Source of the DNA: Paragonimus westermani
Taxonomy: Eukaryota > Platyhelminthes > Trematoda > Plagiorchiida > Troglotrematidae
Reading direction: 5' to 3'
Length of the DNA: 64,000 nt
NCBI GenBank assembly: GCA_008508345.1
Contig: QNGE01001315.1
Location: 84,364-148,363 of the forward strand
The position numbers and the translations under genes are program-made. The notes beneath the pieces are model-generated. The model was given only the letters and a program-made list of their open reading frames with translations. It was not told the origin of the DNA and made no database searches. Each line of letters opens with the position of its first letter. The stretch's first letter is position 1. Of this stretch, positions 1-10,219 are shown piece by piece.

Positions 1-205
1 ACCCCACATTCTTTCACACCGTCAACCAGTAGACTATGACCTCCAACCGTCCTGATCATCATGGATGTCGGTTCTAGGTTTTGCTTTTTTGCACGTGCAA
101 TCAACGAAATAGCTGCCCCTATATCGACTAAACACTGTTCTACCTCTCCATCAACTTCAACCCTTGTATGTACGGCCCCCTTCTCAATCGCTCCCATTAC
201 TAGTT
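1..205 (-). pseudogene. Retroviral-type aspartic protease fragment (N-terminal part)
   Basis: On the minus strand this reads as a protease start in a frame linked to gag: a run equivalent to VEVDGEVEQCLVDIGAAISL, followed by a segment ending near the window edge in VDGVKECG. The CLVDxGAxxSLI pattern is the active-site loop of retropepsins, which cut Gag-Pol. Here the usual D-T-G reads D-I-G, a change expected to cripple catalysis. The remainder lies outside the window. The motif itself is seen directly; the inactivity is inferred. Confidence 0.65.
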
Positions 206-777
206 GACCCGCCTAAGGAAAAGAACAATCACGAAACAATTTATTTTTACACCTCTGGGACCGCCGGTTTGGGCGATCCTTCTTTCAATGTCCTTTTTTC
301 CACAGATGAAGCAGCCTCCTGGTTGATCGTTCCTCCGTGATGCTGTTCTCAAGGCAGTTACATCCGCTGCGAGTTGCTCCATTGTCTTCTGCATTACCTT
401 CAGTGTCTTTTTGTCCGTATTGCTGTTTGCATCCACTGAAGCCACGGACATTACTGCCAACTCCCGCGTCGCCTTCGAAAGCTCGTCAAGGTCCATCGGC
501 CGAGCGACATGGGCAATACGGAGTTGGTCGCGAACCGCCACCGGGAGACCTTCAATAAACTGTTCCGTTAACAACTGTCGACGTGATTCTTGATCCAATC
601 CTGGCAGAGCCCTGTCCAGCAAACCTTGCGGAGTGGCGGCAAACACGGACGGGTTCGCTCCTTGTTCAAGCCTGGCCGCCTTGAACCGCCACTTCGGCCA
701 CGTCCTCCCAAGTCCTCCAGGAAAGTCCGGACGTTTCCATCTTCGAACGGCTGTGGCCAGGGAATCTTCGTCCTCGC
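206..777 (-). pseudogene. Gag-like nucleocapsid polyprotein, frameshifted
   Basis: The N-terminal part lies in one frame (around 690-790, with IPWPQPFEDGNVRTFLEDLG) and the central and C-terminal parts in another (about 206-700). At least one frameshift has therefore occurred near position 700. The central part has the Gag signature LLTEQFIEGLPVAVRDQLRI followed by a helical segment. The C-terminal CCHC knuckle begins correctly as CFICGKK and then degenerates. Gag packages element RNA into cytoplasmic particles. Gag of this type is typically a few hundred residues, so most of it is present but broken. No host function is suggested. Confidence 0.66.
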
Positions 778-793
778 GTTCGTCACGGCACCA
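778..793 (-). promoter_or_regulatory. Putative tRNA primer-binding site of the LTR element
   Basis: The minus strand reads TGGTGCCGTGACGAAC two bases inside the proposed LTR end. Starting with TGG, the complement of the tRNA CCA tail, immediately after an LTR is the expected form of a reverse-transcription primer site. The cognate tRNA cannot be assigned without a search. Confidence 0.5.
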
Positions 794-795
794 TT

Positions 796-1085
796 TGTTG
801 TGTCCGCAAAAGACGCTTGGCCAGCAAGTTGGTTTATTGCGCAAACTTGCGTACAGGTCATGTCCAAAACTAAACCACAACCGCGTGCACTCATTTGCGC
901 GACAGACATGCACTCACATACATTGGGTGACAGTACGTTGTCATTCTCCTTGGTGAAAGTTCTCACACAGCAAGTATACACTGTTCCGATAGTCTCTTCT
1001 TGTCCGTCGTGGTCGGGGCTTGTCCTCTTCCTCCTGAATGTCGCCTGTGGGTAATATACTACTTGTGAGTAGTATACCACTCACA
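796..1085 (-). repeat. Putative 5' LTR, about 290 bp
   Basis: On the minus strand the segment starts TGTGAGTGGTATAC and ends GGACACAACA, giving the TG...CA ends usual for LTRs. AATAAA (833-838 on the plus strand as its complement) lies about 40 bp before the end, as in an R/U5 region. A 9-bp perfect hairpin (1055-1063 with 1068-1076) sits near the start. No partner LTR is in the window, so the borders are inferred from the ends and the adjacent primer site. Confidence 0.45.
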
Positions 1086-1461
1086 ACGAAACTGCCCGTT
1101 ATACAACATCCCTTTACCCCGGTGCAACCAATTCGGCTGGCTGATGTCTACTGCTTCCGCTATAGCTATCTGTCCCCACTCTTCCATTAGGTAACGGTCC
1201 GGCTATTTTTCGAAGCATCGATTTATTATTGAGCCGGGTATCCTATCGTATTTACCAGTCTGTGTCTTATCCACCTCCCGACTCGCATGGACTGAGTCAC
1301 AACAGAATAAGCATCGTAATTTTGCACCACATTTTCATTTTCGGTTCGTATAGGTCGAATTATTAATTCGAATTGACCAACATCCATTGTGACCAATTAA
1401 ACACTGACTGCTGGTGATAACTGTTTCTTCTTTTTCCTCATTTGTATTCTCTTGTACTCAG
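1086..1461 (+). other. Non-coding stretch ending in a splice acceptor
   Basis: No supported gene. It is AT-rich toward its end and finishes in a long pyrimidine tract (about 1425-1461) closing with CAG, which serves as the 3' splice site of the next exon. The exon therefore probably follows an upstream exon outside the window. Confidence 0.45.
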
Positions 1462-1616
1462 CTCCGAACATGCTGCCTAGTCGCTCCATCGCCACTCCCG
1501 AACCTGATCAAATTTGGCAGAGTCAGCCAATCTTCGGATCCGTGCAAGATGGCCTCAATACTGTGCCACTGATAAGGGCACGATTGAAAGACCACGGAAG
1601 TGCCGACGGCAGTGTG
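1462..1616 (+). CDS. Candidate exon 1 (of those visible), unrecognised multi-exon gene
   Basis: A strong pyrimidine tract and CAG precede it, and GTATGT follows it at 1617. The open frame gives PNMLPSRSIATPEPDQIWQ, then a second stretch ending in RLKDHGSADGSV. It begins with two bases of a split codon and ends in phase 0, which matches the phase-0 start of the exon at 6666. The in-frame Met at 1470 could be an initiator if this is a 5' exon, but the good acceptor argues for an upstream exon beyond the window. No domain is recognised. Composition (Ser, Pro, Arg, few hydrophobic clusters) suggests a disordered segment of an intracellular protein. Confidence 0.5.
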
Positions 1617-4602
1617 GTATGTAGAGGAAATTCGCTTTTTTTAACTTCTATCGTTTGCTATCTGTTTCCCTTACTTTTTCGTCATCCTTTCCACTCTGCG
1701 TTTTGTATGCTTGCCACACCAATACCGATCCTCGTGGTTCTGAATATGGAGATTGTTCTTTCTGTATCACGTTTCTGTTAAACCTAGCGGCACGTTGGTT
1801 TGAAACGTCTCCAGATGATCACCACTGGGTCTACCGATAGCTAGGCGGATCATAGCCAATTTTTTTCCAGTACGGTCTCCGTTGATTATCACTTTATGGT
1901 TTCCCATAACACGACACGGGGATTAATTTGGATATCCGAAAGAACTTGTGTAGACTTTAGGAGTGTAGCCTACCTTTGGTTGATACAGTGCAACTGTGTT
2001 GCACTAGAGTTAAGTGAACTTATCTTCACTGATGAATATGAGAAGCTAGAAGTGACTGGTAGTCACATACACTATCGCGAACATTGACTGACCTTGTCTA
2101 GGCCCAGACAGCTTGCCAACATTCTAGTCATGTGTCTCACGGTACATCACGTGACACGCGTATGCTTGCTTTTTAAAAATAACTGTCTCCGTTCAGTAAT
2201 TTTATTGATGACATTAGAGGAGCGGTATTATAAGATCACAGTGCTATTTCATGTCATCATCAATTGGGACTCGGGGTTGGAGCATCCATTTTCGGACTGG
2301 GCTTCTACACAAGTGCATTACCACAGACGATTTGTTTCCCACTTCCTAGCTCTGCGCACGTGTGCGTTGGATGTAACCCCGAACTACGAAGATTGGGAAG
2401 CATGTGCTTTGAGTTCGTCGGCTTAATTCACCTGTGGCTGCTGTACTAGCCATCTGTTTCTTGATAGCCCGCTTTAGACACGTTGCCAGTATGTCAGTCC
2501 GACACGACCACCACATCGACAACCGCAGCGCCGCATGACCACTTAATTGCGATGCTCATAGTTCCCTTGTTTGCCGAACGTTTGAATTCACAACCGTGCG
2601 TTTGTCAATCCTCAAAGTGTTGTGGTTCAAGTTAGCGTTGTCTCATATTTCAACATCTATATAAGGATGTGGAAATCTCGCTTAACTAACATTCCAATAT
2701 CGCAGGACGCTCCTGTAACAGCTGCTTCGGAATCCGTTCTTCAGCCATCCTACAAAAATGTTTTAGCAAACAAAGCTTATCGCTCCTCAGTGTTGTCTCA
2801 GTTTTGTTGTTGTCTGCCTGATAGGATACTGAGCTAAGCTCGTGTTCGGACACTCGATGCTCGAGATACGCCTGTGATATTCTAGATGGGAGCGGATCAG
2901 ATACCGCACTTTTCGCCTAAATAGTATCCAGGTTTGATCGTCGTGCAACTGCGTATACCATACTGCGACTCTATTGACAAACAGTTTTGTGGTGGTTAGG
3001 TATGAGTTACTGAATAGCTTTAGTGGAGAAACGTATATGTCACTAGTCCGCTAAAATGAGTGTGATGCAAGAAAGCTACTGAGTTTGATAACATCGCGAC
3101 ATTCAATGGGTTGTACTCACAAACGACGATCACCACATTCTTTCAACTCATCGATTTCTTGAAAGGGCAGTTTCTTTGGATTTGCGCTTAAGTCGTCACA
3201 GCGAGATCGGAGCAGTGATGATGTATGTGGGACGTCAGCACTAAGCGCTGCATGTTAGACCTCCGTAGTATCGTCAAACGATTTCCAAAACGTAGTGACT
3301 AGTGGAGTAGTGTGCACGAGTTCGCAGTTTTCAGCTCACACATCAGTATACCATTGGTGACATACATCATGCTGGGACACATGACCTGGGTAGTATCAGG
3401 CTGCCCAAACCCCGGGTAAGACCAGCTGCGATAACTGTTCGAGCTCACTACGTAGGTTTCGTGGCCTGTCTTTACTTCTGAAATATTGCGGACTGTGATC
3501 TGTGTTATCTTCTGATGGTGTATCTGCTCTCCTTCTCTAGTGCTCAGTTCACCCACATACCCGGTCTGTTGCATGTGTTTGGCGATTAAAGCAGCCAGTT
3601 TCCACTAGGGTCACATCGGATAGTCTATAATTCGGAGGTGCACGTATCTTCTGATTCTTCACACATAAATGTGTTCACGCGTGCAAGTGAATTGGTGAAC
3701 ACGGTGTGCAGTGGACAGTCCTGACGTCCGCATCTCAATCGTGAGTAGTTTAGGTAACTTAGTGCAGTTGAGCAAGCACAATGTAGCCGTTTCCTTTGTT
3801 CCACTAGTGCGACATCAACATCCGTTCATGCTAACAGTTGTCTACGAATAAGTGGTTGACGGCATTCGCGTAGCGTTATTTCTTATATTGTCCCGTGAAT
3901 TTCCCGACCTGTGTTTGAAATTCAGTTCCCGTCTACTGACTGGTGGCTCGGTTACAAGGTTACGGTGGGTAAGAAGCGAACCACTGAACTGCACATAGTG
4001 TTGTCAGTTAATTACCAATCATTTGGTCACGTCTTCTAAAACGGTTGCTTGGTTCCAGTTAACCTTTTGTTTGAGGGTGTTACTCGTGGTTGGCTTTTTC
4101 TTGACTGGACCTTGAATATCAACCCTCTTTCAAGCTAAATGAGCTGGTTTCTCATTATTCCGTCGACCTCAATCTGCGCAAAAATGAATCATCGCACAAT
4201 CGCCTGACAAGTGTTCTGGGTGCCACATTGTCTTGAGAGAGGACTCATTAACTCCCTCGCTGATTTCAGTCATTAACTTCGTGGTCACGTAGAAATTTGA
4301 TATAGCTATGCTCCCGAATCTATTGGAAACACATGAGTATGATTACGTAAAATGTTTTCTATAGGAACAGTGTAGTCAACCCCTTTTCACGAGTTATGAC
4401 GAGCGCTCGTGCGCGAATTCAGATACGTGTAAAGCAAGACCAAGCGATTGGTAGCAATAATCGTGGAAAACCGGGCCATGGTTAGACCGGTTAACGATTC
4501 GGATAGGTCTTTGTGGATTACGAAGTTCAAACCCGTCGTATGCGGGATTATTTGGTGAAACGTCGGGGCTTAAATTATTTCAAACTGAACAAAACTTATT
4601 TG

Positions 4603-4720
4603 TTCACAGCCTTCGCATTCAGATAAACTTCGAAAGCAAACACTAGACTCGAGTCTATCTCTTATTAGAGCTCTTCAGCAGTGCATGTCCTCGTCCGTAC
4701 TGGAATTTGTATTCCAGCCC
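4603..4720 (-). repeat. tRNA-derived SINE copy (body), minus orientation
   Basis: Read on the minus strand, it contains the B-box-like region with a degenerate GGAATACAAATTCCAG, then the family body (GAAGAGCTCTAATAAGAG, then ACTCGAGTCTAGTG) and the tail TCTGAATGCGAAGGCTG. It matches the better-preserved copies at 7673-7945 and 48830-49050 throughout. Confidence 0.6.
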
Positions 4721-4800
4721 AAATCTAGTACTTCCTTTCGAAGTCGGCCGACCGAAAAGCCTATCTGAATGCGAACACTGCGATCAGGTGTGCGTAGTGT
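4721..4800 (+). repeat. SINE 3' fragment, plus orientation, head-to-head with the preceding copy
   Basis: TCTAGTACTTCCTTTCGAAG and then CTATCTGAATGCGAACACTG reproduce the 3' half of the SINE family in the opposite direction to the copy that ends just before it. The two together make an imperfect inverted repeat. Confidence 0.6.
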
Positions 4801-5207
4801 CTAATTTGGAATAAGGAACTATAAATGCTAACACTATTGATCTGATTTGATATGAAGAAACAAATGAATAGCGGGTATGATCACGTCATCATACCTGAAA
4901 CAATTATGCGATAAAATCACACAAGTTCATGATTACCAATCCGTAGCATCATTGTAGTGCTAGGTCAGCCGCTAAGTACTTCCACACAATAACTACCGGT
5001 TCATATTGCACCATAGCTGTTTCGTGAAAACGGTGAGCAGTTAACTTGGCGCCGCCAAGATGTTAGGGATTGATTATCTTGAATTTATGTTGTTTTCTTA
5101 GATTTGCTAATTTCCTCTAAGACTACCTATTGTAGCAAAAAGTCGTCTAATAAAGCATGATCTTTATTGTCCAACTCCGGTCGTCCCCATGTCATGCGCG
5201 TTTTTGA

Positions 5208-5221
5208 ACCGGAATTCCGGT
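5208..5221. repeat. Perfect 14-bp palindrome
   Basis: ACCGGAATTCCGGT is fully self-complementary with no spacer. It lies in intronic sequence next to a GT-rich stretch. No known operator is recognised. Confidence 0.5.
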
Positions 5222-6665
5222 CCAAAACACCACATCGGCCTGGCTTGTGTGTGTGTGGCTGGCGCCTTCCGTTGGGGAATTTTCCCCTACCATTCATCGT
5301 CCACGGGTCCATTTTCGTTGAGCGATGACTCGTCCGGTTGCCCGTGTTGTCCGCAATCTCCCTGTTGTGAGCTTTTGGACATACTTGGCTGCCTCATTAA
5401 AGTATTCAGTCAACTATTAGAATGTTTGCATTTCCGATTTGATCATCCATCACATACTCCCCATTGAATAGAAGTTGTCTGTGTTTGAATATCCTTATTC
5501 AACTTCGTTGCATTTTACGTTCTAGACCCAATCATGATCCTTTTCGATTGTTAACCGTTGTAATCATGTTCCTGTATGCTGCTGTCTTCACGTAATCTGG
5601 TCGTCATAGTCCATTAGATGTAACGGACATAAAGAGGCGAAACGATTCTCTGTAGAGAACACCTTACGGAGCTGCTTCACTTGTGTGTTCTAAATCTTTT
5701 GCTCGTTACTACTCAGGCACGCTCAAATAGTCGGTTTCACTGAACCTTCTGAGCAACGTTTCTAGTTACTGGCAGATAGAATTTCGGCTACTAGTCGTTG
5801 TAGTGTGTCACTCTTATGATGATTCAGTTACTTCTAGTGTGAGATTATTGGGGTAATGGTCAATGTGCTCGACTCACAAACGTTCTAGTCAAATTCGGGC
5901 AATCAGTAAACGAAAAGTGAATCTCCTTGTTTTTCTCTAATGGACCTATCATTAAAATTTATTTGAAGCTAATTATTGGCTACCACTGATCAAGTTTTCC
6001 TTCGATTTGCCTCATTGTCTACTCTTTAGATCACCAAACCCTGGTCGCATTTAACTCACTTCTCGTTCTGGTTAAATAATTCTGTCAGCCAAGCCCACTT
6101 GATCTGTGTAACCCATCACGTACACTGTACAATCATCAGTTGTCAATCCGGATTTGATTCAGCTCTACCCTTACAGAAGTTCCATGAGTGGCCATCTAAT
6201 CCAGCGTGCTCGACGAGGTTGTGCTCTCGATCATGTGACCTGTTTGGTCACACACACATGTTTACTTACCGAGACAGTCATCTTCTATGCGGTCCATGTG
6301 GTTTAACTTACAACCTAACGTCGGAACTGTGTTTAAAGTACTTTTGCCAATTTGTGCTTTTGGTCATTTTGTGAGATGGTTCTGGTAAAACGTGAGTGCT
6401 CTAAGTATGCACGGTTGTCACACATTGACCAGGATTTCGGACAGGCTCGGTTGCCGCCTTCTACCATACCAACATGGGTGCATAACGGTGGTCATGTTAG
6501 GTCACAAACCATTTTTTTAAAGACACGCTACTACGGGAACTTACTGTGATCCTCTGCGATTCCCCAGTTTATCTGTATGATTTTCACATATCGTTACTAT
6601 CATCGACATACTTGCGAAACGAACTTTGCGTGCTTCCAACTTTGGGCACTTTCTGTTTATATCAG

Positions 6666-7022
6666 AGGCCTTCTCGTAGACGAGACTTGGTTACCAAAAG
6701 CACTATTGCGAATTCGGGTCAACGTGAACCGGTCAAACCGACCCTCCCATCCTCTCCCGCTCGCGGATTTAATACGCAACGCCCCTCTTCAGGCCTCGCC
6801 ACCTCCGCTTCCATTCTTACCGTCGCCGCAATGGCCAATCGGTATCGCAGCTCTCAAACTTCCAGGGGTGGTCCACAATCTGAACCGTACTATCGGTACG
6901 TCGGTTCCCGGCTGAGTGACGACGCCCCGACTACTCCGTTGAGTCCCCTATCGCTTCTGTCCGATGACACGTCTTCATCGGTACCCAGAGTGATCGCGGT
7001 CAGCAGTAGATCCACAGACCAT
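6666..7022 (+). CDS. Candidate exon 2, Ser/Pro/Thr-rich unrecognised protein
   Basis: Bounded by an acceptor (TATATCAG) and a donor (GTACGT at 7023). It is exactly 119 codons, phase 0 at both ends, matching its neighbours in the chain. The frame starts RPSRRRDLVTKSTIANSG and includes RYVGSRLSDDAPTTPLSPLS and SVPRVIAVSSRSTDH. A basic N-terminal patch is followed by a low-complexity stretch rich in Ser, Pro and Thr, with TP/SP sites that could be phosphorylated. There is no membrane segment, coiled coil or recognised fold. It resembles the disordered linkers of scaffold or cytoskeletal proteins, which is inference only. The overlapping frame starting near 6577 is shadow coding. Confidence 0.6.
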
Positions 7023-7672
7023 GTACGTCGTCATGTATTCTTTTTCGCTTGGATATGATGTTTAACTTTTGTGTTCACTTTTGCTGAAAGATTAATTGAC
7101 CTCACGTTAACTTGAAGCAGAACGGTCGCTCTCCAGTAAATCACATTTCAATTTGGAAATAAGATCCAAAAAGGTATGGTATTCACGAATAGCTGATTTC
7201 AACCACTTCTAACTTGGTGTTATGGCTAGCTCACCATTCTTTGATGCCCCCTAGAAGAAATAAAGCCAAGGTGACTACGCTAACCTAAGATCCCAGATTT
7301 GAGTCCAGGGCACCTCTGTAGCTTCTGCCTAGCTCTGCATTGTCTGATCATATCCAGCTGCAATGTGTTCCCCAGTTCTCCGAACTGTAAGCGTTGCTTT
7401 CCCTGCACACTTTCGTGATAATCAAAGGAGGAGAGTTCTGTCCAGTTGCACATTAAAGTGAAGCCTACCCATTTAATACCTGTGGTTCCCCTCTGCCTGT
7501 CCGATTGCAGTTTATGACGTGATTTGACAGTTTCAATGACCACTTCTTCTCGTCCCTCTATACGATGTTTGATCCATTTTCAAACTTTTCGTAGTTCTCC
7601 ATACCAACAACCCACTGTTTTTTGCGTTGATAACATTCGATATATTTTTTAAAAAACAAAACAATTATTTTT

Positions 7673-7945
7673 AAGTTGACCATCACTCACATTTGATCGC
7701 AGCATTCGCATTCAGAAAGACTTTCCAGCCGGCCTCTTTCGAAAAGAAGCACTAGGCTCGAGTTTCGCTCTCACTAGAGCTCGTCAGTAGTACATATCCT
7801 TGCCACGGCCGGGATTTGAACTCCGGCCATTCCAATCATGAGGCAACCGTGTTAACCACTGCGCCATCGACCTCACATTAGGCACGACCGAATTATCAGA
7901 TCTGAACGCTCAACCACTCTCGCTTGTCAGCCATGGTCAGGTTGC
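7673..7945 (-). repeat. tRNA-derived SINE, nearly full-length, minus orientation
   Basis: On the minus strand: a leading region (GAGCGTTCAGATCTGATAAT), then a tRNA-like head with an A-box-like TGGCGCAGTGGT and a B-box-like AGTTCAAATCC inside a GGCCGG...CCGGCC stem, then a unique body with GACGAGCTCTAGTGAGAG and CTGAATGCGAATGCTGCG. The internal boxes indicate a short element transcribed by RNA polymerase III and moved by a LINE. The 3' end after GATGGTCAACTT runs into an A/T-rich stretch (7630-7672). This is the best-preserved head in the window. Confidence 0.7.
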
Positions 7946-8112
7946 CCGTGGCAAGGATATGCACTACTGACGAGCTCTAATGAGATGGAAACTCGGGTCT
8001 AGTGCTTCTTTTCAAAAGAGGCCGGCTGGAAAGTCTATCTGAATGCGAAGGCTGCGAGCAAATGTGAGTAATGGTCAACTTGAAGGTAAACCAAATCCCC
8101 GACTACTCATCA
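7946..8112 (+). repeat. 5'-truncated SINE copy, head-to-head with the 7673 copy
   Basis: Starts abruptly at CCGTGGCAAGG, lacking the tRNA-like head. It continues colinearly with the minus-strand copy for 136 nt without indels and about 11 mismatches, then has the further 3' sequence CCAAATCCCCGACTACTCAT. That last piece recurs in the copy at 48830-49050, so it belongs to the element. Confidence 0.7.
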
Positions 8113-8955
8113 GTAATGTATCGACGGCAGTTCTTCCATATTGTCGAGATCCAGACAGTAGGATCCTGGATAACCAAGCTCACAACTTCTTCATCTCAAG
8201 CATAATTTTCGACTCGTTTACTGAACTGTTTCGCCTTAAAAGGAGGCAAGATTTTTACCTCATTTTATGTCATTGTTTAACAAACGTATCAAACGCCGTG
8301 CAGAATCCGTCTGTTCAGTGATCACTTCTGTAAAAAAGGCTCAACCTTTTTACTGAGTGTGGTCACTGTTGTTCTAACGTGCAACCTTTCCACAACGGCA
8401 TTACTGTGACAGTATCTATGTTGTTCACCACTGTGTTTTAAATTTGTTCAGACCCTCTCCCATCTTTGGAAAAATATGAGAGTTTCATTTCCAACGTGAG
8501 TCTTTCGAAGTCATGTATGAGCAAAAGGGCGGGTGCGTACCAACGGTGCACGTTTACTAAATAATCCGGTTGGCCTACTCTCAATACCTTCTCAGTTCCA
8601 CCCAGTCCTCTTTACATCCTGGTGGGCTTCGACCGTGGAGTTGTCGCAAATAACGGTTTTCATTACCTTACCAAGCCTGAACGGTGGTAGAACCAGATGT
8701 TGCAGTGATCTTACGTACCGTTCGGTTGTCGAGTGTTCTGTCGAAGATTACATCTCAACTTTCAATACCGCTGATAAAAACAATTCCAATTAGACTACCT
8801 CATCCCCAAATTGGTGTACGATCTAACCATGTCGTACCGAACTAACAGAGCGCACTTGACTTTGAAGAGGCATTTGGAAATTGTTTGTGTGGTTAGAGTC
8901 GGGAACTCACCCATAAATTTAGCCGATTGTCTGCAGAACGTCAAAGCACAGATAT

Positions 8956-8988
<33 letters not shown>

Positions 8989-8992
8989 GTGT
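8956..8992. repeat. (GT)n microsatellite
   Basis: About 18 GT units with one interruption (a TTT near 8968). Seen directly. Confidence 0.9.
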
Positions 8993-9876
8993 TAAAGTAG
9001 AAAGAAGAAATGGAATGCAAAACGTTCATAGTGAATGAAAAATCGTGTATTCACATCGATGCGTTGCGCTGACTTCAATGTCCTAATTTGCCACCGGTTT
9101 CTCGGATAATGCGGTAAACAGAGGAACTGTTCGGTTTAGAACAATCTGACATCATGTAGTCTCTGCTCCTGCCAGCCGGACACACGATTTGTTTGTGCGC
9201 GAAATTTATGTAAGCCGACTGTCTGTTGATTTCTGACCATTTAAGTTGTCATAATTCCTTCCGTTGAAGATAGCGAAGAAGATCAATAGAGACATAACGA
9301 GTGAAGCAAAAACTTTAAGAGGTGAAAATTCTATAATTGAAAGGGCACTTCAGTTAGCGTACAAGCCGAAATTATTCGCACTGTAAAGAATACTCCACTT
9401 ACCATCAGAAGTGATCTGGCTGCGTACTCTAGAGAGTTGATTGTGTAACAAGAACATAATAGGAACGTAGTAATGAAATAATTTACAGCATATTGGCTGT
9501 TATTTTTATGGTGTGCCACACCATATACAATTGTTGGAATATCGGCAAATGTATTGCCTAACTTCCCTTAGCGATCAGTTCTTTGTTCTCTATGTCTGGT
9601 CTTTTTTTGGAGGCGCACTGTTCTGTAATGTCTCTTCATCGGCAAAAATGAATCAGTAGACCAATACGACTGACTGCCTCCATCAGAATTGTCTTGATGT
9701 GATAAAGTCATCTGCATGATTTGAACATTTTTTCTGTTCTCCAAAATACGTCGCTTTTGTTCCTATACGCATGTTTTCCGCTTACTAAAGGTGAATGTAT
9801 GGCGGAAAATTCACGTAACGGTTGCAACTATTCTGTGTTCACTTTGACTTTACTGTACCGTTTTCTTCTGCGACAG

Positions 9877-10219
9877 TCGACTGATCAGTTCCGTTGTCTG
9901 TCCACGGATTCGTCCGTTCAGTCGCAAAGTAACAAAAAGAATATTCCCATGCCTCCCAATCCGGTCACAACTTATGGGTATGCAACTACGGACAGCAAAC
10001 GACACCAAGAAGCCAGAGCCGCCGCATCTGGTGCAACCTACGCATCATCCTCTTCCGCTGTTGTTTACTCGCCTCGCGACGCATCTCGGATGAATGGTGT
10101 CACACTTTTATCCGTTCGTCCTCGTCACTCAAACGATCGTTCTGAGTGGAACACGGATCGGTTGGCCAGCGTTATACTCGACCGTGTACATACTGATTCG
10201 TCAGCTTACGGAATTCCAG
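9877..10219 (+). CDS. Candidate exon 3 of the unrecognised gene
   Basis: The acceptor is a pyrimidine-rich run ending GCGACAG and the donor is CAG|GTTTGT at 10220. It starts in phase 0 (STDQFRCLSTDSSVQSQ) and ends with one base of a split codon. That G joins the GT opening the exon at 13934 to give glycine (YGIP-G-DTEPV). The middle is rich in Ser, Ala, Tyr and Asn (PPNPVTTYGYATTDSKRH, then SSSSAVVYSPRDASRMNG). The tyrosines in small polar contexts could be phosphosites, but no domain is recognised. Confidence 0.6.

Larger units (their letters stand above)
1..1085 (-). mobile_element. 5' part of a decayed Gypsy-like LTR retrotransposon
   Basis: Read on the minus strand, this stretch gives in order a putative LTR, a primer-binding site, a frameshifted gag and the start of an aspartic protease, which then runs off the left window edge. 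That order is the 5' half of an LTR retrotransposon. Gag is broken across frames, its zinc knuckle is degenerate and the protease motif is altered, so the copy is dead. The Gypsy assignment rests on the gag style and the short LTR; BEL/Pao cannot be excluded without reverse transcriptase sequence. It lies antisense to, and just upstream of, the first exon of the plus-strand gene. Confidence 0.72.
1617..6665 (+). other. Intron (about 5 kb) with a SINE pair
   Basis: Intron inferred between two phase-0 borders. It holds the SINE pair at 4603-4800 and a 14-bp perfect palindrome at 5208-5221. A possible extra exon at 2706-2789 has a good acceptor (CGCAG) and an open phase-0 frame starting DAPVTAASESVLQPSYKN, 84 nt and so phase-neutral, but its donor is weak. 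Otherwise nothing is seen. Confidence 0.4.
7023..9876 (+). other. Intron (about 2.85 kb) with SINE inverted pair and GT repeat
   Basis: Inferred intron, phase 0 to phase 0. It contains the head-to-head SINE pair (7673-8112) and a (GT)n microsatellite (8956-8992). Apart from these nothing is seen. Confidence 0.45.

Noticed and set aside
590..1054. 154-codon plus-strand open frame
   Set aside because: Antisense shadow of the LTR and gag region. No motif; the minus strand explains the sequence.
7820..7875. tRNA-like sequence that might be called a tRNA gene
   Set aside because: The B box and A box are present, but the sequence continues into a repeated body found at several other positions, so it is a SINE head and not a functional tRNA gene.
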